Source: Pseudoroseomonas aestuarii (GTDB lineage: Bacteria > Pseudomonadota > Alphaproteobacteria > Acetobacterales > Acetobacteraceae). From it: DNA of 64,000 bases. A model generated the notes under the pieces. That model worked only from the letters and a program-made list of their open reading frames with translations. It was not told the origin of the DNA and searched no databases. Location of the stretch: positions 62,001 to 126,000 of the forward strand of contig NZ_JBHSCH010000003.1 in the NCBI RefSeq assembly GCF_042651065.1, in the 5' to 3' direction. Positions 45,584 to 54,271 of the stretch are shown piece by piece; positions within the stretch are counted from its first letter, which is position 1; every line of letters starts with the position of its first letter. Both the position numbers and the translations under genes were made by a program.

Positions 45584-47989
45584 ATGAATGTCACCACCCA
45601 CCCCTCCGAGGGGATCGGGGCCAGTGTCCGCCGCCGGGAGGATCTCCGCTTCCTCTCCGGCCGCGGGCAGTACACGGACGATCTCAACCGTCCCGGCCAG
45701 CTGCATGCCTGGATTCTCCGCAGCCCCTATGCGCATGCGCGGATCGACGGCATCGACACCGCCGCGGCCGCCGCCATGCCGGGCGTGCAGGCCGTCTACA
45801 CGGCGGCCGACATCGAGGCGGCCGGGCTTGGCGGCATCCCCTGCGGCTGGCAGGTGACGGGCAAGGGCGGCCAGGTGATGGCCGAGCCGATGCACCCGGT
45901 CCTCGCCAGCGGCAAGGTGCGCCATGTGGGCGACCCGGTGGCCGTGGTGGTGGCCGAGACCCGCAACCAGGCGCGGGACGCGGCGGAGGCCATCGCCGTC
46001 TCCTACACGCCGCTGCCGGCGCTCTCCAACATGGCGGCGGCGCTGGCGCCCGGCGCGCCCCTGCTGCACGACGACGCGCCCGGCAATGTCTGCTTCGACT
46101 GGGAGATCGGCGACGCCGCTGCGACCGACGCCGCCTTCGCCACGGCGCACAAGGTGGTCCGCTTCGAGACCACCAACAACCGGCTGGTGCCGAACGCCAT
46201 GGAGCCGCGCGCGGCCATCGGCGACTACGACCCGCACAGCGGCGAGCACACCCTCTACACCACCAGCCAGAACCCGCATGTCATCCGGCTGCTGATGGGC
46301 GCCTTCGTGCTGAAGGTGCCGGAGCACCGGCTGCGGGTGGTGGCGCCCGATGTGGGCGGCGGCTTCGGCAGCAAGATCTACCACTATGCCGAGGAGGCCA
46401 TCGTCACCTGGTCGGCGGCGCAGCTGAAGCGGCCGGTGAAGTGGACCTGCGAGCGCAGCGAGGCCTTCCTCTCCGACGCGCATGGGCGCGACCACGTCAC
46501 CACCGCCGAGCTGGCGCTGGACCGGGAGGGGAAGTTCCTCGGCCTGCGCGTCTCGACGCTGGCGAATATGGGCGCCTACCTCTCCACCTTCGCGCCCGCC
46601 GTGCCGACCTATCTCTCGGCCACGCTGCTGGCCGGCGTCTACACCACCCCGGCCATCCACGGGCAGGTGAAGGCGGTGTTCACCTCCACCGTGCCGGTCG
46701 ATGCCTATCGCGGCGCCGGGCGGCCCGAGACGACCTACCTGCTGGAGCGCCTCGTCGACGTCGCGGCGCGCGAGATGGGGATGGACCGCATCGAGATCCG
46801 GCGGAAGAACTTCATCCGACCCGACCAGTTCCCGTACCAGACGCCGGTCGCCCTGCAATATGACAGCGGCGACTACGAGGCGACGTTGCGCGAGGCGCTG
46901 CGCGGCGCCGACTATGCCGGCTTCGAAGCCCGCCGCGCCGAGGCGAAGGCGCGCGGCAGGCTGCGCGGCATCGGCGTCTCGACTTATCTGGAGGCCTGCG
47001 GCATCGCGCCCTCCAAGCTGGTGGGGCAGCTCGGCGCGCGGGCGGGGTTGTACGAGGTGGCCAATATCCGCGTCCATCCCACCGGCAGCGTCTCGGTCTT
47101 CACCGGCACGCACAGCCACGGGCAGGGGCATGAGACCACCTTCGCCCAGCTTGTCTCGGAGCAGCTCGGCGTGCCGCTCTCGCAGGTCGAGATCGTGCAT
47201 GGGGATACCGGCAAGATCCCCTTCGGCATGGGTACCTACGGCTCGCGCAGCCTGGCCGTCGGCGGCAGCGCCATGGTCAAGGCGATGGACAAGATCATCG
47301 CCAAGGGCAGGAAGATCGCCGCCCACCTGCTGGAGGCCTCGGTCGAGGATATCGAGTTCAGCAACGGCCAGTTCCGCGTCGCCGGCACCGACCGCGCCAA
47401 GGCCTTCGCCGAGATCAGCATGGCGGCCTACGTGCCGCACAACTACCCGATCGAGGAGATCGAGCCCGGGCTGGAGGAGACCGCCTTCTACGACCCGAAG
47501 AACTTCACCTATCCCGGCGGCTGCCACATCTGCGAGGTTGAGATCGACCCGGAGACGGGGGAGGTGGCCGTGGTCGCCTTCACCGCCTGCGACGATGTCG
47601 GGCGCGTCATCAACCCGATGATCGTCGAAGGGCAGATCCAGGGCGGGCTGGCCCAGGGCATCGGCCAGGCGCTGATCGAGAACACGGTCTACGATGCCGA
47701 GGGCCAGCTGCTCTCCGCCAGTTTCAACGACTACGCCATGCCGCGCGCCACGCAGATCCCCTCCTTCGGCGTCTCCACCAGCACCACGCTGTGCACGCAC
47801 AACCCGCTCGGCGTGAAGGGCTGTGGCGAGGTGGGCGCCATCGGCTCGCCGCCCGCCGTCATCAACGCGGTGGTGGACGCGCTGCGTGATTATGGCGTGA
47901 CCCATGTCGAGATGCCGGCGACACCGCTGAAGATCTGGTCCATCATCCATGCCAAGGACGGCGCGGCCCTGCCCGCCGCCGCCGAGTAG
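45584..47989 (+). CDS. Molybdenum hydroxylase large subunit (CoxL-like, form II motif)
   Basis: An 801-residue catalytic subunit of the xanthine oxidase/CO dehydrogenase family. Mo-cofactor regions include GGGFGSKIYHYAEEA, the active-site loop VDAYRGAGRPETTYL, GTHSHGQGHETTFAQL, and CGEVGAIGSPPAVINA with the catalytic Glu. The loop reads AYRGAGR (form II) not AYxCSFR, so the Cu-binding Cys of true CO dehydrogenase is absent and CO is an unlikely substrate. It probably hydroxylates an aldehyde, purine, nicotinate-like or aromatic compound. Cytoplasmic. Confidence 0.94.
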   Translation: MNVTTHPSEGIGASVRRREDLRFLSGRGQYTDDLNRPGQLHAWILRSPYAHARIDGIDTAAAAAMPGVQAVYTAADIEAAGLGGIPCGWQVTGKGGQVMAEPMHPVLASGKVRHVGDPVAVVVAETRNQARDAAEAIAVSYTPLPALSNMAAALAPGAPLLHDDAPGNVCFDWEIGDAAATDAAFATAHKVVRFETTNNRLVPNAMEPRAAIGDYDPHSGEHTLYTTSQNPHVIRLLMGAFVLKVPEHRLRVVAPDVGGGFGSKIYHYAEEAIVTWSAAQLKRPVKWTCERSEAFLSDAHGRDHVTTAELALDREGKFLGLRVSTLANMGAYLSTFAPAVPTYLSATLLAGVYTTPAIHGQVKAVFTSTVPVDAYRGAGRPETTYLLERLVDVAAREMGMDRIEIRRKNFIRPDQFPYQTPVALQYDSGDYEATLREALRGADYAGFEARRAEAKARGRLRGIGVSTYLEACGIAPSKLVGQLGARAGLYEVANIRVHPTGSVSVFTGTHSHGQGHETTFAQLVSEQLGVPLSQVEIVHGDTGKIPFGMGTYGSRSLAVGGSAMVKAMDKIIAKGRKIAAHLLEASVEDIEFSNGQFRVAGTDRAKAFAEISMAAYVPHNYPIEEIEPGLEETAFYDPKNFTYPGGCHICEVEIDPETGEVAVVAFTACDDVGRVINPMIVEGQIQGGLAQGIGQALIENTVYDAEGQLLSASFNDYAMPRATQIPSFGVSTSTTLCTHNPLGVKGCGEVGAIGSPPAVINAVVDALRDYGVTHVEMPATPLKIWSIIHAKDGAALPAAAE

Positions 47990-48002
47990 GGAGCCCCTCG
48001 CG

Positions 48003-48797
48003 ATGTATGATTTCGCCTACCACAAGCCGAGCAGCCTCGCGGATGCGGTGAAGCTGCTGGCCGAGGATCCGGATGCCAAGCCGATCTCCGGCGGCATGAC
48101 CCTGCTGCCGGCGCTCAAGCACCGGTTGAACATGCCGACGGCGCTGATCGACCTCTCCGGCATCGCCGAGCTGCGCGGCATCAAGCGCGAGGGCGATGCC
48201 ATCGTCATCGGCGCGATGGTCAAGCATTTCGAGGTTGCGACCGACCCGCAGATCATGGCGGCGATCCCGGCGCTGGCGCGCATGGCGGCGACGATCGGCG
48301 ACACCCAGGTGCGCAACCGCGGCACCATCGGCGGCAGCCTGGCCAACAACGACCCGGCGGCCGACTACCCCGCCGCCGCGCTCGCCCTCGGCGCCACCCT
48401 GATCACCGACCGCCGGCAGATCCCGGCCGACGATTTCTTCGTCGGCATGTTCACCACGGCGATGGAGCCGGGCGAGCTGCTCATCGGCGTCTCCTTCCCG
48501 ATTCCCGAGAAGGCCGGCTACGCCAAGCTGCGCAACCCGGCCAGCCGCTACTCGATGACGGGCGTCTTCGTCGCCAAGGGGCCGAAGGGCGTGGGCGTCG
48601 GCGTCAACGGCGCCGCCTCCTGCGCCTTCCGCCAGAAGGAGATGGAAGCCGCGCTCGCCGCCAACTGGTCGCCCGAGGCCGTGGCCAATATCCGCCAGCC
48701 GGCCAACGACCTGAACAGCGACATCCATGGCAGCGCCGAGTACCGCGCCAACCTGGTGACGGTGATGGCCAAGCGCGCCGTGGCCGACGCCGGCTGA
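48003..48797 (+). CDS. Molybdenum hydroxylase FAD subunit (CoxM-like)
   Basis: A 264-residue FAD-binding subunit. The ISGGMTLLPALKHRL segment and ATIGDTQVRNRGTIGGSLANNDPAADYPAA are the two FAD-binding motifs. The C-terminal CO_deh_flav_C domain follows from about residue 165. ATG 48003 is 13 bases after the coxL stop, with GGGAG upstream. It completes a three-subunit enzyme. No XdhC/CoxD-like maturation gene is present in the window. Confidence 0.94.
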   Translation: MYDFAYHKPSSLADAVKLLAEDPDAKPISGGMTLLPALKHRLNMPTALIDLSGIAELRGIKREGDAIVIGAMVKHFEVATDPQIMAAIPALARMAATIGDTQVRNRGTIGGSLANNDPAADYPAAALALGATLITDRRQIPADDFFVGMFTTAMEPGELLIGVSFPIPEKAGYAKLRNPASRYSMTGVFVAKGPKGVGVGVNGAASCAFRQKEMEAALAANWSPEAVANIRQPANDLNSDIHGSAEYRANLVTVMAKRAVADAG

Positions 48798-48806
48798 GGC
48801 GATTCC

Positions 48807-48828
48807 GGGCCGGCCCTATGGCCGGCCC
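48807..48828 (+). terminator. Hairpin after the molybdenum hydroxylase operon
   Basis: GGGCCGGCC and GGCCGGCCC form a 9-bp stem with a CTAT loop, followed by CCTTTCG. It begins nine bases after the coxM stop. Confidence 0.75.
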
Positions 48829-48895
48829 CCTTTCGCCCGCGCGCGTGCTGCGGCACGCTGCACCTCCTGGTTCCTGGCAGCGGAGGGGTGCTCGC

Positions 48896-49291
48896 GTGCA
48901 GATCGACGATCCGGCGGTGATTGCGGAAGTCCGGGCGGTGTTCGACCGCTACGAGGACGCGCTGATGAACAACCGCACGGAAATCCTGGACGGCATCTTC
49001 TGGGCCGATCCGCGCACCGTGCGCTTCGGCATCGGCGAGATCCTCTACGGGCACGACGCCATCCGCGCCTTCCGCGCCTCGGTGAAGGCCTATGCGCAGC
49101 GTGTGCAGCGGACGGTGCACATCGTCGCCTTCGGGCAGGATTTCGCCGCCACCCATCTGGAATACGAGCGCGTCGGCACTGGCCTGATCGGGCGGGAGAC
49201 CAAGATCATGGCGCGGCTGCCGGAAGGCTGGCGCGTCGTCTCCGCCCATGTCTCGCTGCTCGGGCGCGACGCCGCGCTGCAATCGCGGTGA
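48896..49291 (+). CDS. AtzH/HpxZ-like protein (DUF3225, NTF2-like fold)
   Basis: A 131-residue SnoaL/NTF2-fold protein of the AtzH/HpxZ family. Family landmarks are VRAVFDRYEDALMNN, GIFWADPRTVRFGIGE and a C-terminal WRVVSAHVSL. Members are associated with oxalurate and cyanuric acid catabolism, but other roles are possible; no amidase partner (HpxW or AtzE) is present here. GTG at 48896 has GGAGGGG about nine bases upstream. Its stop overlaps the oxidase start (GTGA), so the two genes are coupled. Confidence 0.85.
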   Translation: MQIDDPAVIAEVRAVFDRYEDALMNNRTEILDGIFWADPRTVRFGIGEILYGHDAIRAFRASVKAYAQRVQRTVHIVAFGQDFAATHLEYERVGTGLIGRETKIMARLPEGWRVVSAHVSLLGRDAALQSR

Positions 49292-50562
49292 GCGGCGCCA
49301 TGCGGGGCCATGCCGCGATCATCGGCGCCGGGATCGTCGGCGCCGCCACCGCGCTGGCGCTGCGGCGTGAGGGCTGGGATGTCACCCTCATCGATCCTGG
49401 CGAGCCGGGCGGCGAGCAGGCGGCGAGCTATGGCAACGGCGCCTGGCTCTCGCCGCAATCCGTCATCCCGCCCGCCATGCCGGGGACATGGAAGAAGGTG
49501 CCGGGCTTCCTGCGCGATCCGCTGGGGCCGCTGGCCATCCGCTGGGGCTACCTGCCGCGCGTGGCGCCCTGGCTGCTGCGCTACCTCTGGGCCGGCTGGA
49601 CCGAGGCCAAGGTGCTGCGCACCGCGCGGGCGCTGAAGCCGCTGCTCGACGGCGCGCCCGCGCTGCACCAGGCGCTGGCCGAGGAGGCCGGGGTGCCGGA
49701 GCTGATCCACCGCACCGGGCTGATGTACATCTATCCCAGCCGCGCCGCCTTCGAGACGGAGGCGATGGCCTGGCGCATCCGCGCCGAGGTCGGCCTCGCC
49801 TGGCGCGAGGTGGGGGAGGAGGAACTGCGCCAGCGCGAGCCTACCCTCGACCGCCGCTACACTTTCGGCATCCTGGCCGAGCAGGGTGGCCACTGCGCCG
49901 ACCCCGGCGCCTATGTGGCGGCGCTGGTGGCGCTGGCCGAGCGGGAAGGGGTGCGCCGCGCGCGCAGCGCCGCCACCGGCTTCCGCGTCGAGGGCGGAAG
50001 GCTGCGCGCGGTGACGACGCAGGGCGGCGAGATCGCCGCCGACCGGGCGGTGATCGCCGCCGGTGCCCATTCCAAGGTGCTGGCCGCCGCCGCCGGCAGC
50101 CGCGTGCCGTTGCAGACCGAGCGCGGCTACCACGCGGTGATCGCGAATCCCGAGACGGGGCCACGCATTCCGCTGATGCCGTCGGACGGCAAGATGGCCA
50201 TCACCATGACCCGCGCGGGGCTGCGCGTCGCCGGGCAGGTGGAGATCGCCGCGCTCGACGCGGCGCCCAACTGGAAGCGCGCCGAGATCCTGCGCGACCA
50301 CCTGCTGCGCTGCTTCCCCGGCCTGCCGCGCGACCTGCCGGCGGAGCGGGTGAAGGTCTGGATGGGCAACCGTCCCAGCATGCCGGACGGCCTGCCCTGC
50401 ATCGGCCCGGCGCGGAATTCGGGCGATATCGTGCTGGCCTTCGGGCATGGCCATGTGGGGCTGGTGGCCGGCCCGCGCACGGCCGCGCTGGTGGCCGCGC
50501 TGCTGGCCGGCCGGCGCCCGGATATTGCGCTGGAACCCTACGATCCACGGCGATTCGACTAG
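49288..50562 (+). CDS. DadA-type FAD-dependent D-amino acid dehydrogenase/oxidase
   Basis: A 424-residue DAO-fold flavoprotein. The FAD Rossmann motif is at the N-terminus (AAIIGAGIVGAATALALRREG). AASYGNGAWLSPQSVIP matches the DadA substrate-side segment, and the C-terminal GNRPSMPDGLPCIGPARN plus FGHGHVGLVAGPRTA are typical. GTG 49288 overlaps the AtzH-like stop; ATG 49300 is possible. Likely deaminates a D-amino acid or related amine and delivers electrons to the respiratory chain. Function may relate to the preceding AtzH-like protein. Confidence 0.88.
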   Translation: MSGAMRGHAAIIGAGIVGAATALALRREGWDVTLIDPGEPGGEQAASYGNGAWLSPQSVIPPAMPGTWKKVPGFLRDPLGPLAIRWGYLPRVAPWLLRYLWAGWTEAKVLRTARALKPLLDGAPALHQALAEEAGVPELIHRTGLMYIYPSRAAFETEAMAWRIRAEVGLAWREVGEEELRQREPTLDRRYTFGILAEQGGHCADPGAYVAALVALAEREGVRRARSAATGFRVEGGRLRAVTTQGGEIAADRAVIAAGAHSKVLAAAAGSRVPLQTERGYHAVIANPETGPRIPLMPSDGKMAITMTRAGLRVAGQVEIAALDAAPNWKRAEILRDHLLRCFPGLPRDLPAERVKVWMGNRPSMPDGLPCIGPARNSGDIVLAFGHGHVGLVAGPRTAALVAALLAGRRPDIALEPYDPRRFD

Positions 50563-50645
50563 CAATCGGGACGCTCTGGTGCGAGGATGGACCATGCCGG
50601 CCCTGCATCCCGTCGGGCCGCACACTTTTACGGATACGAGACGCA

Positions 50646-51452
50646 GTGTTTCCGGATAACGATTCGCAGGGCGGCGCCGGGCCCATCGAGGCCGAGGTCA
50701 AGTGGTACAACGGCCGTAAGGGGTTCGGCTTCGTACTGGGCCCGGACGGTCAGGACGTGTTCTTCCACGCTTCGGCGCTCACCGAGGCCGGGATCGAGCC
50801 GCCCGAGACCGGTGACAAGCTGGTCTGCGAGATCGGCGCGGACCGCCAGGGTCGCCGGCTGGTGACCAAGATCCACGAGCGCAAGCTCGGCCCGGGCGCC
50901 CCGCCCGGTGGCGACCGTCCCCGCCGCGACTTTGGTGCCGGTGGCTTCGGCGACCGTCCGCCGCGCCGCGACTTCGGCGACCGTCCGCCGCGCCGCGACT
51001 TCGGCGCGCCCGGTGGCTTCGGCGACCGTGGCGGCTTCGGCGACCGTCCGCCGCGCCGCGACTTTGGTGCGCCCGGTGGCTTCGGCGACCGTGGCGGCTT
51101 CGGCGACCGTCCGCCGCGCCGTGATTTCGGCGACCGTGGCGGCTTCGGTGGCGGCGGCGGCGGTGGTGGCTTCGGCGCGCCGCGCAGCTTCGGCGACCGT
51201 CCGCCGCGCCGCGACTTCGGCGGCCGTGACGAGGGTGGCCCGACCTACGCCGTGAACGGCACGGTGAAGTGGTTCGACCAGGTGCGCGGCTTCGGCTTCG
51301 TCACGCCGGATGATGGTGGCCAGGACGTGTTCCTGCACTCTTCCGTGCTGCAGCGCGCCGGCAAGCAGGATGTCCAGCAGGGCGAGAAGCTCAACCTGGA
51401 GGTCCGCGACGGCCAGCGTGGCCGCCAGGCGGTGGTGCTGAAGGGCAACTGA
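50646..51452 (+). CDS. Double cold-shock-domain protein with Gly/Arg/Phe repeat linker
   Basis: A 268-residue nucleic-acid-binding protein with two cold-shock domains. CSD1 spans about residues 14-78 with RNP1 KGFGFV and RNP2 DVFFH. CSD2 spans about 200-268 with RGFGFV and DVFLH. The linker (about 82-197) is low-complexity, with five exact copies of DRPPRRDFG, a shorter variant and GGFGDRGGFG segments, much like eukaryotic RGG/FG RNA-binding tails. Residues 120-140 and 141-161 are identical. GTG 50646 is the only reasonable start. It probably acts as an RNA chaperone. A strong terminator follows. Confidence 0.92.
   Translation: MFPDNDSQGGAGPIEAEVKWYNGRKGFGFVLGPDGQDVFFHASALTEAGIEPPETGDKLVCEIGADRQGRRLVTKIHERKLGPGAPPGGDRPRRDFGAGGFGDRPPRRDFGDRPPRRDFGAPGGFGDRGGFGDRPPRRDFGAPGGFGDRGGFGDRPPRRDFGDRGGFGGGGGGGGFGAPRSFGDRPPRRDFGGRDEGGPTYAVNGTVKWFDQVRGFGFVTPDDGGQDVFLHSSVLQRAGKQDVQQGEKLNLEVRDGQRGRQAVVLKGN
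51003..51128 (+). repeat. 63-nt tandem duplication within the cold-shock linker
   Basis: Two adjacent 63-base units encode the same 21 residues, beginning GAPGGFGDRGG and ending RPPRRDF. They differ only at a few third positions, indicating recent in-frame duplication in a region already made of shorter repeats. Confidence 0.85.
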
Positions 51453-51485
51453 GCCCCCGGCGCCGTCCCGCGACGGAATGAATGG

Positions 51486-51518
51486 AGCCCCCGGCGCAGC
51501 CCGCGCCGGGGGCTTTTT
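51486..51518 (+). terminator. Intrinsic terminator after the cold-shock gene
   Basis: AGCCCCCGGCGC and GCGCCGGGGGCT form a 12-bp stem with an AGCCC loop, followed by TTTTT. It lies 34 bases after the stop. Confidence 0.92.
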
Positions 51519-51601
51519 CGTGCCTTAGCGATATCTTCAATGCTGCGGGTCCAGAACATATCCCGAGCGCCGGCCGGAGCCGGCTGAAGGGAAACCCTTG
51601 C

Positions 51602-52291
51602 ATGTCGCTGGATTCTGCTCCCCTGCTTCCCACGCCATCCCCTGGCCTGCGGCCCACGGAGATGGACGAACTCGACAGCATCCTCGCCGCCGGGCGCCAA
51701 CTCAGCAGCGCCAAGGCAATGCTCGACCTGCTGCGCCAGGTGCTGGAAGACATCGACATGCTGGCCAGCGAGGCCGGCCGCATCCTCGTCCTGATCGCAG
51801 ATCCCGCCCTGCCCGGGGAGGAGGGCCGCGCCGCCCTGGCGCGCTACCAGCGGAACTTCCAGGAGATCCTCTCGCTGCTGGCCGCTTCGCGCCATGTCAG
51901 CCAGCTGCTGATGAGCAACGCGGAGGATGGCAACCCGGGCATGCTTCGCTCGCTGGACCTGCTGGAGCGGATCGCCAGCCGGCTGCCGCGCCCGCCCGCC
52001 GATTCGGCCGCCGCCCGCGCCATGCTGCCGGATCTCAGTGCCTTCACCCTGGCCGTGCTGGAAGCGCGCGACAGCTTCGCCGCCGACCGTGGCGCCATCG
52101 AGGCCCAGCTTTCGCTGAACCTGGAGCAGCTGGACGACCAGCAGGCCACGCTCGGCGCGCTGGAGGACACGGACCTGCTGAAGGAGGCGGCGCGGCTGCA
52201 GGCGCTGCAGATCCGCCAGCAGCTTGCCGGGCATGCCATCGGTTTGGGCGCATTGGTGCCCCGTTGCCTGCTGGATTTGCGCAGCGTCTGA
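51602..52291 (+). CDS. Orphan flagellin-like protein lacking the N-terminal flagellin segment
   Basis: A 229-residue helical protein. The C-terminal about 75 residues follow the flagellin D0/D1 pattern: a long helix ending LEQLDDQQATLGALED, then DTDLLKEAARLQALQIRQQ, then a hydrophobic tail ending LLDLRSV, comparable to flagellin DADYAEE..., QILQQ... and LSLLR. The middle part (LRQVLEDIDMLASEAG) resembles flagellin D1. The usual N-terminal D0 and the NTNxxSL motif are absent, so it cannot polymerise as a standard flagellin. No flagellar gene is nearby. GAAGGGAAA precedes ATG 51602. Function unknown. Confidence 0.65.
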   Translation: MSLDSAPLLPTPSPGLRPTEMDELDSILAAGRQLSSAKAMLDLLRQVLEDIDMLASEAGRILVLIADPALPGEEGRAALARYQRNFQEILSLLAASRHVSQLLMSNAEDGNPGMLRSLDLLERIASRLPRPPADSAAARAMLPDLSAFTLAVLEARDSFAADRGAIEAQLSLNLEQLDDQQATLGALEDTDLLKEAARLQALQIRQQLAGHAIGLGALVPRCLLDLRSV

Positions 52292-52383
52292 ACGCGGCGT
52301 GGAAAGGGGGCGCTTTCCGGGTTCCCCCCATTGCCGGCGCAGGGATAGCCTCGGTGCTGCACACAGAAGGAGAGCCACCGACA

Positions 52384-53373
52384 ATGCGCCGATTGCTGCT
52401 TGGCCTCGCACTGGCCGGCTTATGGGCCCCTCTCGCCACGGCACAGGCACAGGACGCCGCGTGGCCCAACCGGCCCATCACCCTGATGGGCGGCTTTCCG
52501 AACGGCTCCGGCGTGGACATCTACCAGCGCAAGTTGGCCGAGCCGCTCTCCCAGGCCTTGGGCGTGCCGGTGGTGGTGGACAACCGCAGCGGCGCCGGCG
52601 GCAACATCGCCAGCGATCATGTGGCCAAGGCGAAGCCGGATGGCTACACCTTCCTCTTCGGCACGGCCGGCACCCACGCCATCAACGCCACGCTCTACCG
52701 CAGCCTGCCCTTCGACCCGGTGAAGGACAGCACGCCCATCGCCCATCTGGGCGACGTGCCGAACGTGCTCACCGTCAGCGCGGAGCGGCGGCCCGGCCTC
52801 GCCACCTGCCAGGACGTGATCCGCACGGCGAAGGCGCAGCCGGGCAAGCTGAACTACGCCTCCACCGGCAACGGCGCCTCGACCCACCTGGCCGGCGCGC
52901 AGTTCGCGCAGGTGGCGGGGCTGGACATCGTGCATGTGCCCTTCCGCGGGCAGCCCGGCGCGCAGACGGCGCTGCTGTCCGGCGATGTGGACCTGTTCTT
53001 CAACCAGTCCGGCCCCTCCATCGGCTACATCAAGCAGGGGCAGGTGAAGGGGCTGGCGGTGACGACGGCCAAGCGCCTGGAGGCGTTGCCCGAGGTGCCC
53101 ACCGTGGCCGAGGCCTGCGGCCTGCCGGGCTTCGACAGCAGCACCTGGTACGGCATCTTCGCGCCGCCCGGCCTGCCGGAGCCCATCCAGGCGCGGATGA
53201 ACGCCGAGATCCAGCGCATCATCACCACGCCCGAGTTCCGCCGCTGGCTGATCGACACCCAGGGCATCACACCCAGCACCCTCTCCACCCCGGCCGAGTT
53301 CCGCGCCGTGCAGGAGCGCGACATCGCCCGCTGGGGCGAGGTGGTGCGCCGCTCCGGCGCGCAGGTGGACTGA
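52384..53373 (+). CDS. Bug-family tripartite tricarboxylate-type solute receptor (TctC)
   Basis: A 329-residue periplasmic binding protein. Signal peptide at residues 1-22 (cleavage near ATAQAQ). Bug landmarks: PNRPITLMGGFPNGSGVD, VVVDNRSGAGGNIASDHVAKAKPDGYT and HVPFRGQPGAQTALLSGDVDL. It binds a carboxylated ligand. No TctA/TctB permease is present, as is common for Bug proteins. AGAAGGAGAG precedes ATG 52384. It stands alone between the flagellin-like gene and the SDR. Confidence 0.94.
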   Translation: MRRLLLGLALAGLWAPLATAQAQDAAWPNRPITLMGGFPNGSGVDIYQRKLAEPLSQALGVPVVVDNRSGAGGNIASDHVAKAKPDGYTFLFGTAGTHAINATLYRSLPFDPVKDSTPIAHLGDVPNVLTVSAERRPGLATCQDVIRTAKAQPGKLNYASTGNGASTHLAGAQFAQVAGLDIVHVPFRGQPGAQTALLSGDVDLFFNQSGPSIGYIKQGQVKGLAVTTAKRLEALPEVPTVAEACGLPGFDSSTWYGIFAPPGLPEPIQARMNAEIQRIITTPEFRRWLIDTQGITPSTLSTPAEFRAVQERDIARWGEVVRRSGAQVD

Positions 53374-53380
53374 CGCGGCA

Positions 53381-53406
53381 GGGCCGGGGCGGTCGCGCCC
53401 CGGCCC
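53381..53406. terminator. Bidirectional hairpin between convergent genes
   Basis: GGGCCGGGGCG and CGCCCCGGCCC form an 11-bp stem with a GTCG loop in the 40-base spacer between the Bug receptor and the SDR gene. No U-tract follows. Confidence 0.7.
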
Positions 53407-53413
53407 GCCTGGC

Positions 53414-54163
53414 TCAGCCGCGCCCGACGAAGGGCATCTTCGTCGCCATCACCGTCATGAACTGGATGTTGGCGTCGAGCGGCAGCGAGGCCATGTGCAG
53501 CACGGCCTCGCCCACATGCCGCACATCCATGCGCGGCTCCACCATCATGGTGCCGTTGGCCTGCGGCACGCCCTTGGTCATGCGGTCGGTCATCTCGGTC
53601 GCGGCGTTGCCGACGTCGATCTGGCCGCAGGCGATGTCCCATTTCCGCCCGTCGAGGCTGAGCGACTTGGTCAGGCCGCCGATGGCGTGCTTGGTGGCCG
53701 TGTATGGGGCCGAGCCGGGACGCGGCGCGTAGGCGCTGATCGAGCCGTTGTTGATGATGCGGCCGCCGCGCGGCTCCTGGTGCTTCATCATGCGGTAGGC
53801 CTCCTGCGCGCAGAGGAAGGCGCCGTTCAGGTTGGCCGCGACCACGCCGAACCAGTCCTCGTGCGAGATCTCGTCGAAATCGACCGCCGGGCTGCCGCGC
53901 CCCGCATTGTTGAACAGCAGGTCGCAGCGGCCCCACTTCTCCTTCACGGCGGCGAACAGCGCGGCCACGGAGGCGGCGTCGCCCACATCCGTCGGCACCG
54001 CCAGGCAGCGCGCGCCGGCCTCGCCCGCCTGGGCGATGGTGGCCTCCAGCGCATCGGCGCGGCGGCCGGCGAGGGCGACATGCCAGCCTGCGCCCAGCAG
54101 GGCGAGCGCGGCGGCGCGGCCGATGCCGCTGCCCGCGCCTGTGACGACGGCGATCTTGCTCAT
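53414..54163 (-). CDS. SDR-family NAD(P)-dependent oxidoreductase
   Basis: A 249-residue classical short-chain dehydrogenase. The cofactor motif is VVTGAGSGIGRAAALALL, followed by LFNNAGRGSPA, the catalytic Ser in NNGSISAYA and YTATKHAIGGLTKS with the Tyr-x-x-x-Lys pair. The Arg pair after the second strand (AGRRADAL) suggests NADP. Substrate unknown. GAAGGGGA lies before ATG 54163. It is a single gene convergent with the Bug receptor and divergent from a secreted unknown. Confidence 0.92.
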   Translation of the reverse strand: MSKIAVVTGAGSGIGRAAALALLGAGWHVALAGRRADALEATIAQAGEAGARCLAVPTDVGDAASVAALFAAVKEKWGRCDLLFNNAGRGSPAVDFDEISHEDWFGVVAANLNGAFLCAQEAYRMMKHQEPRGGRIINNGSISAYAPRPGSAPYTATKHAIGGLTKSLSLDGRKWDIACGQIDVGNAATEMTDRMTKGVPQANGTMMVEPRMDVRHVGEAVLHMASLPLDANIQFMTVMATKMPFVGRG

Positions 54164-54271
54164 GGGCGTTCCCCTTCTTAACTGAATCGTGCCGCAGCCT
54201 GCGGCGGCCGGAGCGGAAGCGCAAGCCAGCTCCGGCGCGGCTGTCCGGCCTGGCCGGTAGGGGGATTTCCG

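Noticed and set aside
45584..47989. Call of true aerobic CO dehydrogenase
   Set aside because: The active-site loop is AYRGAGR, lacking the Cys that binds copper in form I enzymes.
50628..51338. Reverse open frame with Ala/Thr/Val repeats opposite the cold-shock gene
   Set aside because: Its repeats simply mirror the Gly/Arg/Phe linker repeats on the coding strand.
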